A stretch of 64,000 nucleotides of DNA. Source: Mesonia aestuariivivens (GTDB lineage: Bacteria; Bacteroidota; Bacteroidia; Flavobacteriales; Flavobacteriaceae). Location of the stretch: contig NZ_JAHWDF010000001.1 in NCBI RefSeq assembly GCF_019311235.1, positions 62,001 through 126,000 on the forward strand. Direction: 5' to 3'. The notes below the pieces were generated by a model. The model saw nothing but the letters and a program-made list of their open reading frames with translations, ran no database searches and was not told the DNA's origin. Of the stretch, positions 18,765 through 28,144 are shown in pieces. Made by a program: the position numbers and the translations under genes. Position 1 is the first letter of the stretch. Every line of letters starts with the position of its first letter.

Positions 18765-21113
18765 TTATATTTTTACGGTTAACCCAAGGTTAAATTGAGT
18801 TCCATTAGCTTTAATGTAATTAGAATCTCTTGCAGCCCATTGAGAAATTAAATTGTAATAATCTTCATTGAATAAGTTTTTAATTCCTAAACTTAATTTT
18901 GTAGACTTACTTAATTGGTAACTTGTGGTTAGGTTAAAAATATTAAAACTCTCAACAGGACCTTTTCCATATGTGTAATCACCGTTTTCGTTAGCTTCAA
19001 ATTTATCTCTGTTTCCGCTATAAATATGTGATAAACGAGCATTGAATCTATTGTTCCAAGTATATGAAATAAAGCTTACTGTTTTTATAGGAGAGATTCT
19101 ATCGCTTCCCATATAGGTGTTATAAGAATTATCATTATTAGCATCTATTTTTCCTTCGGTATAAGAGAAAGAAGTTCCAAAACCAACATTTTTAATAATT
19201 TCTGTAGTTAAAGCAATTTCAAATCCATATACTTTTTCTGGTTGGCGTAAGATTTCAAAGGCACCACTCTCGGTTTCTCTATAGGTTGAACCTAGGTCTG
19301 ACGTGCTAATATAATATGAACCACTCAAATTTGTTTTTCCAAAACTACTATTAAAACCTGCTTCATAATTGTTCGCGATAACAGCTTCAGAATTAATTTG
19401 ACTTACAGTATTTGCAGTAGCTGAACGTAAAACTCTTCCTATATCGGCAACAGAAAAACTTTGAGAAAAACTAACAAAGGGTTTAAAGATGCCCCATTTA
19501 TTGTAACGTAAACCTAAATTGAAAGTAGTAGCATTATAATCTTTTTCTCCTCCATTAATAGCAACGCCGCCACTGTTGGGTTGAGTTTCGCCTACATTAT
19601 AGCGAGTTAGTGTGGTGTAATTTGGAATATCAATTTTAATATTCTCAAAACGTATCCCTCCTTTAAAGACAAAGTTTTTATACATTGTCTTTAGTTGGGC
19701 ATATGGAGCAAGATTATTCATATCTATTTTAGGTACCCAAGGCCTACCATCTACTAGATCTTGAGAGGTAACATCGTTTAAAGCATCTAAACCATATAAA
19801 ATTTCACCATTAATCGCTCCAAAACTATAATAGGTGTTGAAATTAAAACGAGCACCTTTTTTAGTAGAAGAAATAGTAGACTGGCCTCCGTCAAAACCTA
19901 AATCTGGATTGTAAAAGCTGTCCGTATAACCGTAGATAGTTTTAAAATCTTGCATATATAGGTTGAGCTTAAAATCAGTATTTTTATAAATCTCATTAAA
20001 ATTATAAGTCAGTTGAACATTATGATTATAACGCGTACCCTGATCTACTCCTGCATCTTCTCCTAATACACCAATGGTTGGGTTTTCTCTGTAAATTCCT
20101 ACTTGTGCTAAATATTTTGAATCCTGATTACTACTGAAATAATTATATGATAATTGGATAGAATGCTGGTCGTTAATAGTGTAATTTGCTTTGCCAAATA
20201 AACTATATTGGCTTGTTTCTCCTAACCCATAGAAAGGCGATATTACCTCACCATTGGCATCTTTATAGACACCAGTTTGTTTTACACTTCCGCTAGCCAC
20301 ATAAGAAAACTTGTCGAGGTTACCAGAAAAAGTTTGGGTAATTTTAGAACCTACGGTATTATTAAAACCTTTTAAACCTCCTTCAGCATTAATACTTGTG
20401 GTGCTTTCTATCTTTTTTAGACTTGTTGGTTTTTTGGTAATATAATTTACAATTCCGCCATCGGCACCATTTCCGTAAATTGCCGTTGCTCCTTTAATTA
20501 CTTCAATACGCTCAATGGTACTTGGGTCTATACTATTAATATCTCTTCCTCCTTTTCTTAAAGGCGTAGATTGCGGAATCCCATCAACCAAGATTAACAT
20601 ATTTCTACCTCTAAGTGTTTGCCCGTTGCTGCTCGTTTGATTATTAGATAGTGCAATACCAGGAACTGTACTAAGAATATCAGCAACAGAATTACTTGTT
20701 TGCGTTAAATTTTCGATATCTTTTGATGTTAAGACAGAAACTGATGAAGGAACTTCATCTAAAGTTTCACGAGTTCGGTTAGACGTAATCACCACTTGAT
20801 CTAAGCCTTCTAAACTTTTTTCTAAACTTATGTTTAATATATTTTGTCCTTTATCAATTCTAAATTTTTTGATTTGTTTTTTAAATCCAATGGCAGAGAA
20901 ATGAAAAGTATATTCTCCTGTTTTTTTGGTTTGTAGTTCATAGTTTCCTTCCATATCGCTCGCTACACCTTTATTAAGTTCAGCTATGGTAACAGATACA
21001 AAAGGAATAGCTCTGTCATTTTCATCTACAACTTTTCCGATAATTTTAGCTTCTTGCCCGTATGTGCTTATGAATGTGAAACAGCTAAGACATAAAATAA
21101 GAAATGATCTCAT
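18765..21113 (-). CDS. TonB-dependent outer-membrane receptor (probable siderophore)
   Basis: A 782-residue outer-membrane receptor. A signal peptide (cleaved after about residue 19) is followed by a CarboxypepD_reg-like domain (about 22-105; GKVVDENDRAIPFVSVTIAE), the TonB plug (about 110-230; VPSSVSVLTSKDIENL, LVDGIP, IERIEVIKGATAIYGNGADGG) and a 22-strand barrel ending in FNLGLTVKI. The C-terminal half resembles FhuA/FecA-type receptors rather than SusC. The PepSY protein 20 bases downstream supports siderophore or ferric uptake. A Fur-like palindrome is found just upstream of the start. The exact ligand is not predictable. The SusD partner typical of glycan receptors is absent. Confidence 0.94.
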   Translation of the reverse strand: MRSFLILCLSCFTFISTYGQEAKIIGKVVDENDRAIPFVSVTIAELNKGVASDMEGNYELQTKKTGEYTFHFSAIGFKKQIKKFRIDKGQNILNISLEKSLEGLDQVVITSNRTRETLDEVPSSVSVLTSKDIENLTQTSNSVADILSTVPGIALSNNQTSSNGQTLRGRNMLILVDGIPQSTPLRKGGRDINSIDPSTIERIEVIKGATAIYGNGADGGIVNYITKKPTSLKKIESTTSINAEGGLKGFNNTVGSKITQTFSGNLDKFSYVASGSVKQTGVYKDANGEVISPFYGLGETSQYSLFGKANYTINDQHSIQLSYNYFSSNQDSKYLAQVGIYRENPTIGVLGEDAGVDQGTRYNHNVQLTYNFNEIYKNTDFKLNLYMQDFKTIYGYTDSFYNPDLGFDGGQSTISSTKKGARFNFNTYYSFGAINGEILYGLDALNDVTSQDLVDGRPWVPKIDMNNLAPYAQLKTMYKNFVFKGGIRFENIKIDIPNYTTLTRYNVGETQPNSGGVAINGGEKDYNATTFNLGLRYNKWGIFKPFVSFSQSFSVADIGRVLRSATANTVSQINSEAVIANNYEAGFNSSFGKTNLSGSYYISTSDLGSTYRETESGAFEILRQPEKVYGFEIALTTEIIKNVGFGTSFSYTEGKIDANNDNSYNTYMGSDRISPIKTVSFISYTWNNRFNARLSHIYSGNRDKFEANENGDYTYGKGPVESFNIFNLTTSYQLSKSTKLSLGIKNLFNEDYYNLISQWAARDSNYIKANGTQFNLGLTVKI

Positions 21114-21445
21114 GTATTTTATTTTTATTTAGACTCATTTTAAAGAAGTGTAAAAGTATATGCATGTAGTAACATATCAAAGTTTTTTTTAAAATTTATT
21201 TGATGAGATTTTACAGGATAAAAAAATAATGTTTTTTTAAATAATTGCCTTATCAAGATAATTGTTAAGAAAGAGTTTTAGATGAAATTTTAATTAACTG
21301 TGTTTAGTTCAGTTTCTTGAACTTTTCTTGAAAATCATCAGTTTTGAGAGATAAAATTTTTATTTTAGGCTAAATATTGAGATTTATTCAATTTAAGTTT
21401 TTTAATAACAAGAAAATTACCAATCAACTAAAATATATACCACTA
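21114..21445. other. Divergent intergenic region, TonB receptor / aldehyde dehydrogenase
   Basis: 332 AT-rich bases. Apart from the Fur-like palindrome at 21128-21144 I see no convincing promoter box, hairpin or small gene. Confidence 0.5.
21128..21144. promoter_or_regulatory. Candidate Fur box upstream of TonB receptor
   Basis: TTTAGACTCATTTTAAA resembles the AT-rich Fur palindrome TTTAGATTnAATCTAAA, with 13 of 16 compared positions agreeing. It ends 15 bases before the receptor's ATG. The position and the iron-type gene pair fit, but AT-rich sequence produces such matches by chance. Confidence 0.3.
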
Positions 21446-22999
21446 ATGAGTCAAATCGCAAAAGATTTTGGAATAGATAAAGCCTTAAAAGAATTAGGGC
21501 TAAAAGAAATAAATAATGGGACTTCTACCGGAAAAGACTTTTTCGCTACTGGAGAAGTAATCGAATCTTACTCTCCAGTAGATGGAGCTTTGATTGGTAA
21601 AGTAAAAGCAACGACCAAAGAAGATTACGAAAAAGTAATTACTACTGCACAAAAAGGATTCTTAGAATGGCGAACAATGCCAGCTCCACAGCGAGGCGAA
21701 ATTGTAAGAAAATTTAATGATGAATTACGCCGTTTAAAAGAACCACTAGGGAAACTTGTTTCTTATGAAATGGGTAAATCTTATCAAGAAGGTTTAGGAG
21801 AGGTTCAAGAAATGATTGATATCTGTGATTTTGCCGTAGGTCTTTCACGTCAGTTACACGGATTAACGATGCATTCTGAGCGTCCAGGTCACCGAATGTA
21901 CGAGCAATATCACCCACTTGGAGTTGTAGGAGTAATATCGGCATTTAACTTTCCTGTAGCCGTTTGGTCTTGGAACACTGCTTTAGCTTGGGTTTGTGGC
22001 GATGCCTGTATCTGGAAAGGTTCAGAAAAAACACCATTAACCTCTGTAGCTTGTCAAAATATCGCAGCACGTGTATTTTCTGAAAATGGAGTGCCAGAAG
22101 GAATTTCTTGTTTAATTACAGGAGATTATACGGTTGGTGAATTAATGACTAAAGATGAACGCGTTCCGTTAATTTCTGCAACAGGTTCTACCCGAATGGG
22201 AAAAACTGTAGCAAAAGAAGTTGCTGGGCGTTTAGGGAAATCTTTGTTAGAATTAGGAGGTAACAATGCCATTATCGTTACTCCAGATGCGAATATTAAA
22301 AATACAGTAATCGGAGCTGTTTTTGGTGCGGTAGGAACTTGCGGACAACGTTGTACTTCTACCCGTCGTTTAATTGTTCACGAAGATATCTACGATAAAA
22401 TAAAAGATGCGGTTGTCGATGCTTATAAGCAAATTAAAATAGGTAATCCGTTAGATGAAAATAATCACGTGGGGCCGCTAATCGATAAAGATGCCGTGAA
22501 GAATTATCAACATGCGTTAGAAAAAGTAGTGGAAGAAGGTGGCAAAGTTTTAGTTGAAGGTGGTGTTTTAGAAGGCGAAGGTTATGAAAGCGGTTGCTAC
22601 GTAAAACCAGCGATTGCTGAAGCTGAAAATCATTTTGAAATCGTACAACACGAAACTTTTGCTCCTGTGCTTTATATTATGAAGTATAAAGGTGATGTTG
22701 CCGATGCTTTAGCATTACAGAACGGAGTTCGACAAGGACTTTCTTCTGCAATTATGACTAATAATTTAAGAGAAGCAGAACGTTTCTTATCGGTGGAAGG
22801 CTCAGACTGTGGGATTGCCAATGTAAATATCGGAACATCAGGAGCTGAAATCGGTGGAGCCTTTGGTGGTGAAAAAGATACTGGCGGCGGTCGTGAATCT
22901 GGTTCTGATGCTTGGAAAGTCTATATGCGTAGACAAACCAATACGATCAATTATACCACAGAATTACCGCTAGCGCAAGGAATAAAATTTGATTTATAA
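21446..22999 (+). CDS. Aldehyde dehydrogenase, ALDH7 (aminoadipate-semialdehyde) type
   Basis: A 517-residue NAD(P)-dependent dehydrogenase. The catalytic Cys303 is in GTCGQRCTSTRR and the catalytic Glu in LLELGGNNAIIV; this Asn-Asn and the GQRCT context are typical of the ALDH7 (antiquitin/AmaB) branch, which oxidises alpha-aminoadipate semialdehyde (piperideine-6-carboxylate) in lysine breakdown. The ATG at 21446 is used; a TTG at 21377 would add 23 residues without family support. It stands alone, with a terminator directly after. The family branch is well supported; the substrate is inferred from it. Confidence 0.93.
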   Translation: MSQIAKDFGIDKALKELGLKEINNGTSTGKDFFATGEVIESYSPVDGALIGKVKATTKEDYEKVITTAQKGFLEWRTMPAPQRGEIVRKFNDELRRLKEPLGKLVSYEMGKSYQEGLGEVQEMIDICDFAVGLSRQLHGLTMHSERPGHRMYEQYHPLGVVGVISAFNFPVAVWSWNTALAWVCGDACIWKGSEKTPLTSVACQNIAARVFSENGVPEGISCLITGDYTVGELMTKDERVPLISATGSTRMGKTVAKEVAGRLGKSLLELGGNNAIIVTPDANIKNTVIGAVFGAVGTCGQRCTSTRRLIVHEDIYDKIKDAVVDAYKQIKIGNPLDENNHVGPLIDKDAVKNYQHALEKVVEEGGKVLVEGGVLEGEGYESGCYVKPAIAEAENHFEIVQHETFAPVLYIMKYKGDVADALALQNGVRQGLSSAIMTNNLREAERFLSVEGSDCGIANVNIGTSGAEIGGAFGGEKDTGGGRESGSDAWKVYMRRQTNTINYTTELPLAQGIKFDL

Positions 23000-23024
23000 T
23001 TTTTATAACTAAGATTTTAGATAC

Positions 23025-23057
23025 AAACCTCACGGGTAATTCTGTGGGGTTTTTTTG
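23025..23057 (+). terminator. Terminator after aldehyde dehydrogenase gene
   Basis: AAACCTCAC (23025-23033) pairs with GTGGGGTTT, with one G-U pair, and runs into seven T. It begins 25 bases after the stop. Confidence 0.8.
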
Positions 23058-23069
23058 TAAAACCAAATA

Positions 23070-24686
23070 TTACTTTTTATTCAAACAGCATTTTTTGTAT
23101 TTTTTACCACTTCCACATGGGCAAGGGTCATTTCGTCCTGGTTCTTTTTGTTTTTCAATAGGCGATTCATCTTCGTTATGCATAATTAAACGCTGAAATT
23201 CTTCTTCATTAAAAAGGTTATCCATTATATCGAAGTCGTCGTCTTCAAATTCTCTTTCTAAATAATCTTCGAAGTCTGTTTTCCAAATTTTATATTTTTC
23301 AAATATGTTGGCTTTGGGTAGCTCTGCTTGTTCTTCTATAGGTTTTAGATCTTTGAAATCTTCTTTTAAAGTATCTAAGTCACCATTAACGCTTTCGCAA
23401 ACTAAATTCAACTGATAAAGTTCCGTGATCTCAGGTAATAATTCTTCCATCTTCAAATCGATGATATCTGCGATGATAAGTCCGTAGGCTTCTTCATCTA
23501 TCAGGTTCTCATTCTCTTTTTCTGCTATAAAATAAAGCAGTAGATCTTTATAATGGGATTGAATGTTTTCTCTTAATTCTGGTTTTTCTTTTGCTAAAAA
23601 AGTAATTCCTTCAGAAATATATGCTTTAGAAAGACTATAAAGATTTGGAGTTTTTAGAAAGTTGAAAAATTGTTCTAGATTATTTTCCCCAAATGTAAAA
23701 ACGATCGAAGTGACAATATCATTTACAAAATCTCCGAAATAGGTTTCATAAATTTCCTCATCTTGTTTTAGAAATTCTAAAATTTCATGAAGTGCCTGTT
23801 CAGCTTTTAATTCTTCTAGTAGAAATAGGGTGTGTGTAGGAAAGAGAAGGAAGTCTATTGTTTCGTCATCTTCCATAAAATAGTTGAAACGACCAATGCT
23901 ATCGTTTAATACTTTTTTTAAATCTTCAATAAGCGGTTTGCGTTCCAGTTGCAGGATAGTTTGTAATTTGTAGTTAGGAAAATCATAATCTTCTTCATAC
24001 AACCACTGCATTTGTAAGGGAAAATGAAAAACAGGAGCTTTATCGGTTTGCAAACGTTTACCGATTACTTCTGTAGCGTGTGATTCTTCGCTTTCCATTT
24101 GTTTTATTTCCATCACTTTTGTAAGTATATAATGTTCTATACTTTCCTGTATATATTGTGTTTTAGGGTGATTTGGCGCAACTTTTAACATCATATTTGC
24201 CCTCATTTCAGCTTGTTCTAACTCTTGGTCTCCCAAAAAATATAAAACTGCGATTTGATTGAAAGCGATAAATTCTTCAATATGAAACTCTTTGCGATCG
24301 GGATAAAGTGATTTTAATTCCATCATTTCGCCCAAAACTTCTGGAATTTTCTCTAACTGATTATTTGCTAGATATTCTGTAGCTAAATTAATTCGGCCAA
24401 ATAGATAATTGGGATGCTCTTTTGCTAGCCATCGGTTAGCTTTAAAAGCTTGGTCTATTTCTCCGCGTTCTTTATGTAGTGTAGCCAAAAAGTTTTTAAA
24501 AGCGGGTACCTTTGGATATTGCTCAATAAGCTCGGGTAGTTTTTTTAGTAAGTATTTTTTGCCTTTTAGAACATCGGGATGAATGCTTTCAAGAACCTCA
24601 CGTACTTCTGAAGAAATATGATTTTCATTATCTAATAATTCGTGATCTGAACTTATAGTATAAGATGTAAGCTGGTATTGAAGCAT
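23070..24686 (-). CDS. SEC-C motif protein with TPR-like N-terminal region
   Basis: A 538-residue acidic, soluble protein of unknown function. The N-terminal third looks like helical repeats of TPR type (about residues 35-190; FKNFLATLHKERGEIDQAFKANRWLAKEHP, shown only in part by this stretch). The last 25 residues are a textbook SEC-C zinc-binding motif (NDPCPCGSGKKYKKCC), as at the end of SecA, where it binds zinc and SecB. The middle is helical with many Glu/Leu and no recognised domain. A -7 box lies 24 bases before the ATG. It stands alone between the aldehyde dehydrogenase and an AraC regulator. Confidence 0.85.
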   Translation of the reverse strand: MLQYQLTSYTISSDHELLDNENHISSEVREVLESIHPDVLKGKKYLLKKLPELIEQYPKVPAFKNFLATLHKERGEIDQAFKANRWLAKEHPNYLFGRINLATEYLANNQLEKIPEVLGEMMELKSLYPDRKEFHIEEFIAFNQIAVLYFLGDQELEQAEMRANMMLKVAPNHPKTQYIQESIEHYILTKVMEIKQMESEESHATEVIGKRLQTDKAPVFHFPLQMQWLYEEDYDFPNYKLQTILQLERKPLIEDLKKVLNDSIGRFNYFMEDDETIDFLLFPTHTLFLLEELKAEQALHEILEFLKQDEEIYETYFGDFVNDIVTSIVFTFGENNLEQFFNFLKTPNLYSLSKAYISEGITFLAKEKPELRENIQSHYKDLLLYFIAEKENENLIDEEAYGLIIADIIDLKMEELLPEITELYQLNLVCESVNGDLDTLKEDFKDLKPIEEQAELPKANIFEKYKIWKTDFEDYLEREFEDDDFDIMDNLFNEEEFQRLIMHNEDESPIEKQKEPGRNDPCPCGSGKKYKKCCLNKK

Positions 24687-24709
24687 ATGTTATATATTTT
24701 CGGTTATTT

Positions 24710-24717
24710 CAAAGGTA
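24710..24717 (-). promoter_or_regulatory. Candidate -7 box of the SEC-C protein gene
   Basis: The minus strand reads TACCTTTG, matching TAnnTTTG, 24 bases before the ATG at 24686. No -33 TTG at usual spacing. Confidence 0.35.
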
Positions 24718-24844
24718 AATATAATAGTGTTGAAATAGATGATGAATTGAATACACTCAGTCAATTTTTTAAATGGCGCTTCAATTAGAAATAAACATTG
24801 CGTCTCGCAAAACTAATAATAATGTAAAAAAGATTTACCAGTAA

Positions 24845-25633
24845 CTAAACATTCTGTTTTCTAAACTCATTAGGGGAGTGGTGAATTAATTGATGAAAAG
24901 CATAACTAAACGCAGAAATACTATTATAACCGCAGCTATAAGCAATTTCGGTAACAGAAAGATCGGTTTGTAAAAGCAGTTCCATACTTTTTATAATTCG
25001 GGTAAGTTTTACATATTGCAAAAAAGAGATTTCTATATTTTTTTTAAATAAGCGTGAAAGTGTACGCGCACTTTGCCCAAATTCATGTGCAATTTTATCT
25101 ACATATAAATCTTGGTCTATATGTAGGTGTATGTATTTTAAGATGGGTTGTAAAATTTCATTTTTAGTTGTGGGTAAGACAATAGGTAAAGGGTTTTCAG
25201 CAACATCAAGCACAATATTTTTCATTGCCATTAAAAATTCATATTTGCTAGTATCTTTTTGGCTCACGTCACCTCGCCAATTAACAGTGTAATAAATCAT
25301 TTCCATTAAAAGATTAGTCACCGGAAAAATACCTCCCTGATATTGCAATTCGTGATCTTTAGGAATAGCCTCTTTCGGAAAAAAAATATTACGTATTATT
25401 TTTACCGAAGTTCTCGACGTTACGTTATGCTCTCTCCCTGCGGGAATCCAAATAAAATGCCTTGCCGGGAAAAAATAAGACTTGTTTCTCGTATTCAGAA
25501 AAGCAACACCTCCTTCTACATAACTAAGCTGATGTTTAACGTGGCTATGCATGGGTAAACGTTCTTCAATTTTGGTATGATACACAAAAAAGCTGTTCGG
25601 ATCTCGTTTTACGTTTTCTAAAAATGGATGCAT
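24845..25633 (-). CDS. AraC-family transcriptional regulator
   Basis: A 262-residue regulator with an N-terminal cupin-like sensor (about residues 15-130; HSHVKHQLSYVEGG, FIWIPAGREHNV) and a C-terminal double helix-turn-helix (about 160-260; VDKIAHEFGQSARTLSRLFKK and VTEIAYSCGYNSISAFSYAFHQ). It is divergent from a TolC-HlyD-MFS efflux operon with under 100 bases between, so it most likely activates that operon. An in-frame TTG at 25660 would add nine residues; I chose the ATG at 25633. The inducer is unknown. Confidence 0.92.
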   Translation of the reverse strand: MHPFLENVKRDPNSFFVYHTKIEERLPMHSHVKHQLSYVEGGVAFLNTRNKSYFFPARHFIWIPAGREHNVTSRTSVKIIRNIFFPKEAIPKDHELQYQGGIFPVTNLLMEMIYYTVNWRGDVSQKDTSKYEFLMAMKNIVLDVAENPLPIVLPTTKNEILQPILKYIHLHIDQDLYVDKIAHEFGQSARTLSRLFKKNIEISFLQYVKLTRIIKSMELLLQTDLSVTEIAYSCGYNSISAFSYAFHQLIHHSPNEFRKQNV

Positions 25634-25730
25634 AAAGCTTCTAATATCAGTTTTTAACAATGGCTTAAATTATAAAATATTTGTCTAATTTTTGAAAATA
25701 AGACTTGAAATTATGACGGAAATTTGCAAA

Positions 25731-27080
25731 ATGAAATTGAAAATCATACATCGCATTTCAAGGCGCTTAATTTTAGTTGCTTTTGTTTTCACTATAAGTG
25801 AATTAGCAATTGCGCAAGTCTCAAAAGATAGTATTCCTTTAAGTTTAAATGAAGCTTGGAGTCGCGCCAATACGTATAGCAAAAAACTTCGACTTAGTGA
25901 GTTTGATAAAGAAATTGGTAAAGAAAAAGTTATAGATGCCAAACGAGAACGCTTGCCAGTTATTGGGATAGAGGGTAGTTATGGGCAACTTTCTAACATT
26001 CCTATTTTTGTTGATGGAGTTTCTAACGATGCAGAATTTATTCATTTAGAAGATCATACCACTTATAGCGCAGGGGTAGAAGCTTACTTCAATCTATATA
26101 ATGGTAATAAAACGAATATTCATATTACAAAAGCAGAAACAAGACAAGAATTGCTTAGCTATTTAGAAGAAGAAACCAGCGCTGTTATTCATTTTAAAGT
26201 AGCTGAAGCTTATCTAGATATGCAACGCTCAATGGAGTTTAATCAGCTAATTCTTCAAAATATAAAGAGAAATGAAAAGCGTTTAGATCAAATTACCAAA
26301 TTGTATGAAAATGGGGTGGTTTTAAAAAGTGATTTATTGCGTGCTAAACTGCAGTTATCAAGACAGCAAACCAATTTGTTGGAAATGAAAAATAATGTAG
26401 AACTTGCCACACAATCTTTAAATATTTTGGTAGGTTTTAATGATGAGCAGCCTATACAACCTACAGATAGTATTCAGGTAAATTTATTAAAAGCAGCGAA
26501 AACATATCGAGATTATAGGAATGATGCGTTAGAGATTTCACCTTTAATGAAGATTGCAGATAAAGAAATCGAGCTAAAAAAACTTCAAGAAGAGGAATTA
26601 AAGGCCGATAAACTACCTAAAATTGGACTTTTTGGAGATTACACCTATTCTTACCCTCAAATTAAACTCTATCCTTACGAAACCGCGCCTTATTTATTAG
26701 GAGTGGCGGGCATTAAATTGTCTTATGATGTTTCTGCTTTGTATCACGATAAGCATAAAGAAGAAGCAGCGAAAATTGCAGTAGATCGGCAAAAGTTAGT
26801 GAAAGAAAATACCCAAGACAAGCTTAGAAAAGGGGTGAAAGCAGCTTATAAACATTTAGAAGAAGATGTAGAGAAAATTGTAATTGCAAAGATGAATATC
26901 GAGCAAGCAAAAGAAAGCTATCGCATTGTAAATCAAACCTATTTCAATCAGTTGTCGTTATTGACAGATCTTTTAGATGCAGATACACAATTATTACAAG
27001 CAAAATTTGAATTGGTAAACAATCAAATTTCAGCAAAATTACATTACTACCAATTACTTAAAATAACAGGCGAATTATAA
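25731..27080 (+). CDS. TolC-family outer-membrane efflux protein (EmrAB-type operon)
   Basis: A 449-residue outer-membrane channel, first gene of an efflux operon. The signal peptide is clear from the ATG at 25731 (basic MKLKIIHRISRRL, hydrophobic core, cut after AIAQ); earlier starts at 25713 (ATG) and 25692 (TTG) would put extra residues before it. Two TolC-type helical repeats follow, ending in LLDADTQLLQAKFELVNNQ. Unlike the RND-linked channel earlier in the window it has no lipobox. Its stop overlaps the start of the adaptor gene by one base (TAATG). Confidence 0.92.
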   Translation: MKLKIIHRISRRLILVAFVFTISELAIAQVSKDSIPLSLNEAWSRANTYSKKLRLSEFDKEIGKEKVIDAKRERLPVIGIEGSYGQLSNIPIFVDGVSNDAEFIHLEDHTTYSAGVEAYFNLYNGNKTNIHITKAETRQELLSYLEEETSAVIHFKVAEAYLDMQRSMEFNQLILQNIKRNEKRLDQITKLYENGVVLKSDLLRAKLQLSRQQTNLLEMKNNVELATQSLNILVGFNDEQPIQPTDSIQVNLLKAAKTYRDYRNDALEISPLMKIADKEIELKKLQEEELKADKLPKIGLFGDYTYSYPQIKLYPYETAPYLLGVAGIKLSYDVSALYHDKHKEEAAKIAVDRQKLVKENTQDKLRKGVKAAYKHLEEDVEKIVIAKMNIEQAKESYRIVNQTYFNQLSLLTDLLDADTQLLQAKFELVNNQISAKLHYYQLLKITGEL

Positions 27081-28141
27081 TGAGCGAGCAAATAAAAAAA
27101 TACGAAAAATTAGATAAAGTGGTTGTGAAAACCACCTACGTGGTGGCTTTAATTATAGTTTTAGCTTTAATTATTTGGGGTGCTTTTTCGCTGTTAAATT
27201 CTTGGCGTTATGAAGAAACGAATGATGCTCAGGTAAAAGAATACATTAATCCTATTTTGAGCAGAGCTAGTGGTTATGTGGAAAAAATACGCTACAAAGA
27301 TCACGAGCAGGTTGCTAAAGGAGACACGCTGGTGGTTTTAGATACCCAAGAAGCGAATGTAAGTTTGCAAGAAGCCAAATCAGCTTTAGCTTCAGCAAAA
27401 GCACAATTAGAAGTTTTAAAAAGTAACGTTTCTACGGCAACGAGTAGCGCTAGTGTAAACGAAGCAAAGATTAGCGCAGCCAAAGCAAAATTATGGCAAC
27501 AACAGCAAGAGTTTAATCGCTATCAAAAACTACTAGCGGGAGAAGCCGTAACTCAGCAACAGTTTGAAAATATTAAAACCAGCTTAGAGGTCGCTAAGTC
27601 TAATTACCAAGCCATTAAAAATTCTTTTAATACTTCCCAAGGAAAAACTAGAGATGTGAGTGCACAAATTGCCGTTGCTGAAGCTAGGATAGCGCAAAAG
27701 AAATCGGTATTGGAGCGTATTCAACTTAACTTAAAATACAGTGTCATTGTTGCTCCGTCTGATGGTTATATGGGTAAAAAAAACCTGCAAAAAGGGCAGT
27801 ATGTTCAAAAAGGACAAACGCTTGGTTTTATTGTAGATCAAAATCAGGGAAAATGGGTAGTGGCGAATTTTGAAGAAACTCAAATTGCTACAATGCAAGA
27901 AGGGCAAGAAGCTAAAATTACGATCGATGCTTATCCTAATGAAACTTTCCATGGAAAAATTGAATCGCTTTCTCCCGCCACAGGATCAGAATTTTCTTTA
28001 TTACCAACCAATAATGCCACCGGAAATTTTGTTAAAATCACACAGCGTTTTCCTGTCCGTATTCTATTTACCGATAAGGAAGCTAAACTTAAAAAACTTC
28101 GTGCAGGAATGAATGCGGAAGTTTTTGTACCCAAATCTTAA
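27080..28141 (+). CDS. HlyD/EmrA-family membrane fusion protein
   Basis: A 353-residue adaptor with one N-terminal membrane helix (about residues 18-40), a lipoyl-like domain split by a long coiled-coil hairpin (about 90-215, Ala/Lys/Gln-rich) and a C-terminal beta domain (VVANFEETQIATMQEGQEAK; LRAGMNAEVFV). The YEETNDAQVKEYINPI segment is a hallmark of EmrA/VibH-type adaptors. Its start overlaps the TolC stop and the MFS gene begins three bases after its end, giving a full EmrAB-TolC-type exporter under the divergent AraC regulator. Confidence 0.95.
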   Translation: MSEQIKKYEKLDKVVVKTTYVVALIIVLALIIWGAFSLLNSWRYEETNDAQVKEYINPILSRASGYVEKIRYKDHEQVAKGDTLVVLDTQEANVSLQEAKSALASAKAQLEVLKSNVSTATSSASVNEAKISAAKAKLWQQQQEFNRYQKLLAGEAVTQQQFENIKTSLEVAKSNYQAIKNSFNTSQGKTRDVSAQIAVAEARIAQKKSVLERIQLNLKYSVIVAPSDGYMGKKNLQKGQYVQKGQTLGFIVDQNQGKWVVANFEETQIATMQEGQEAKITIDAYPNETFHGKIESLSPATGSEFSLLPTNNATGNFVKITQRFPVRILFTDKEAKLKKLRAGMNAEVFVPKS

Positions 28142-28144
28142 GTT

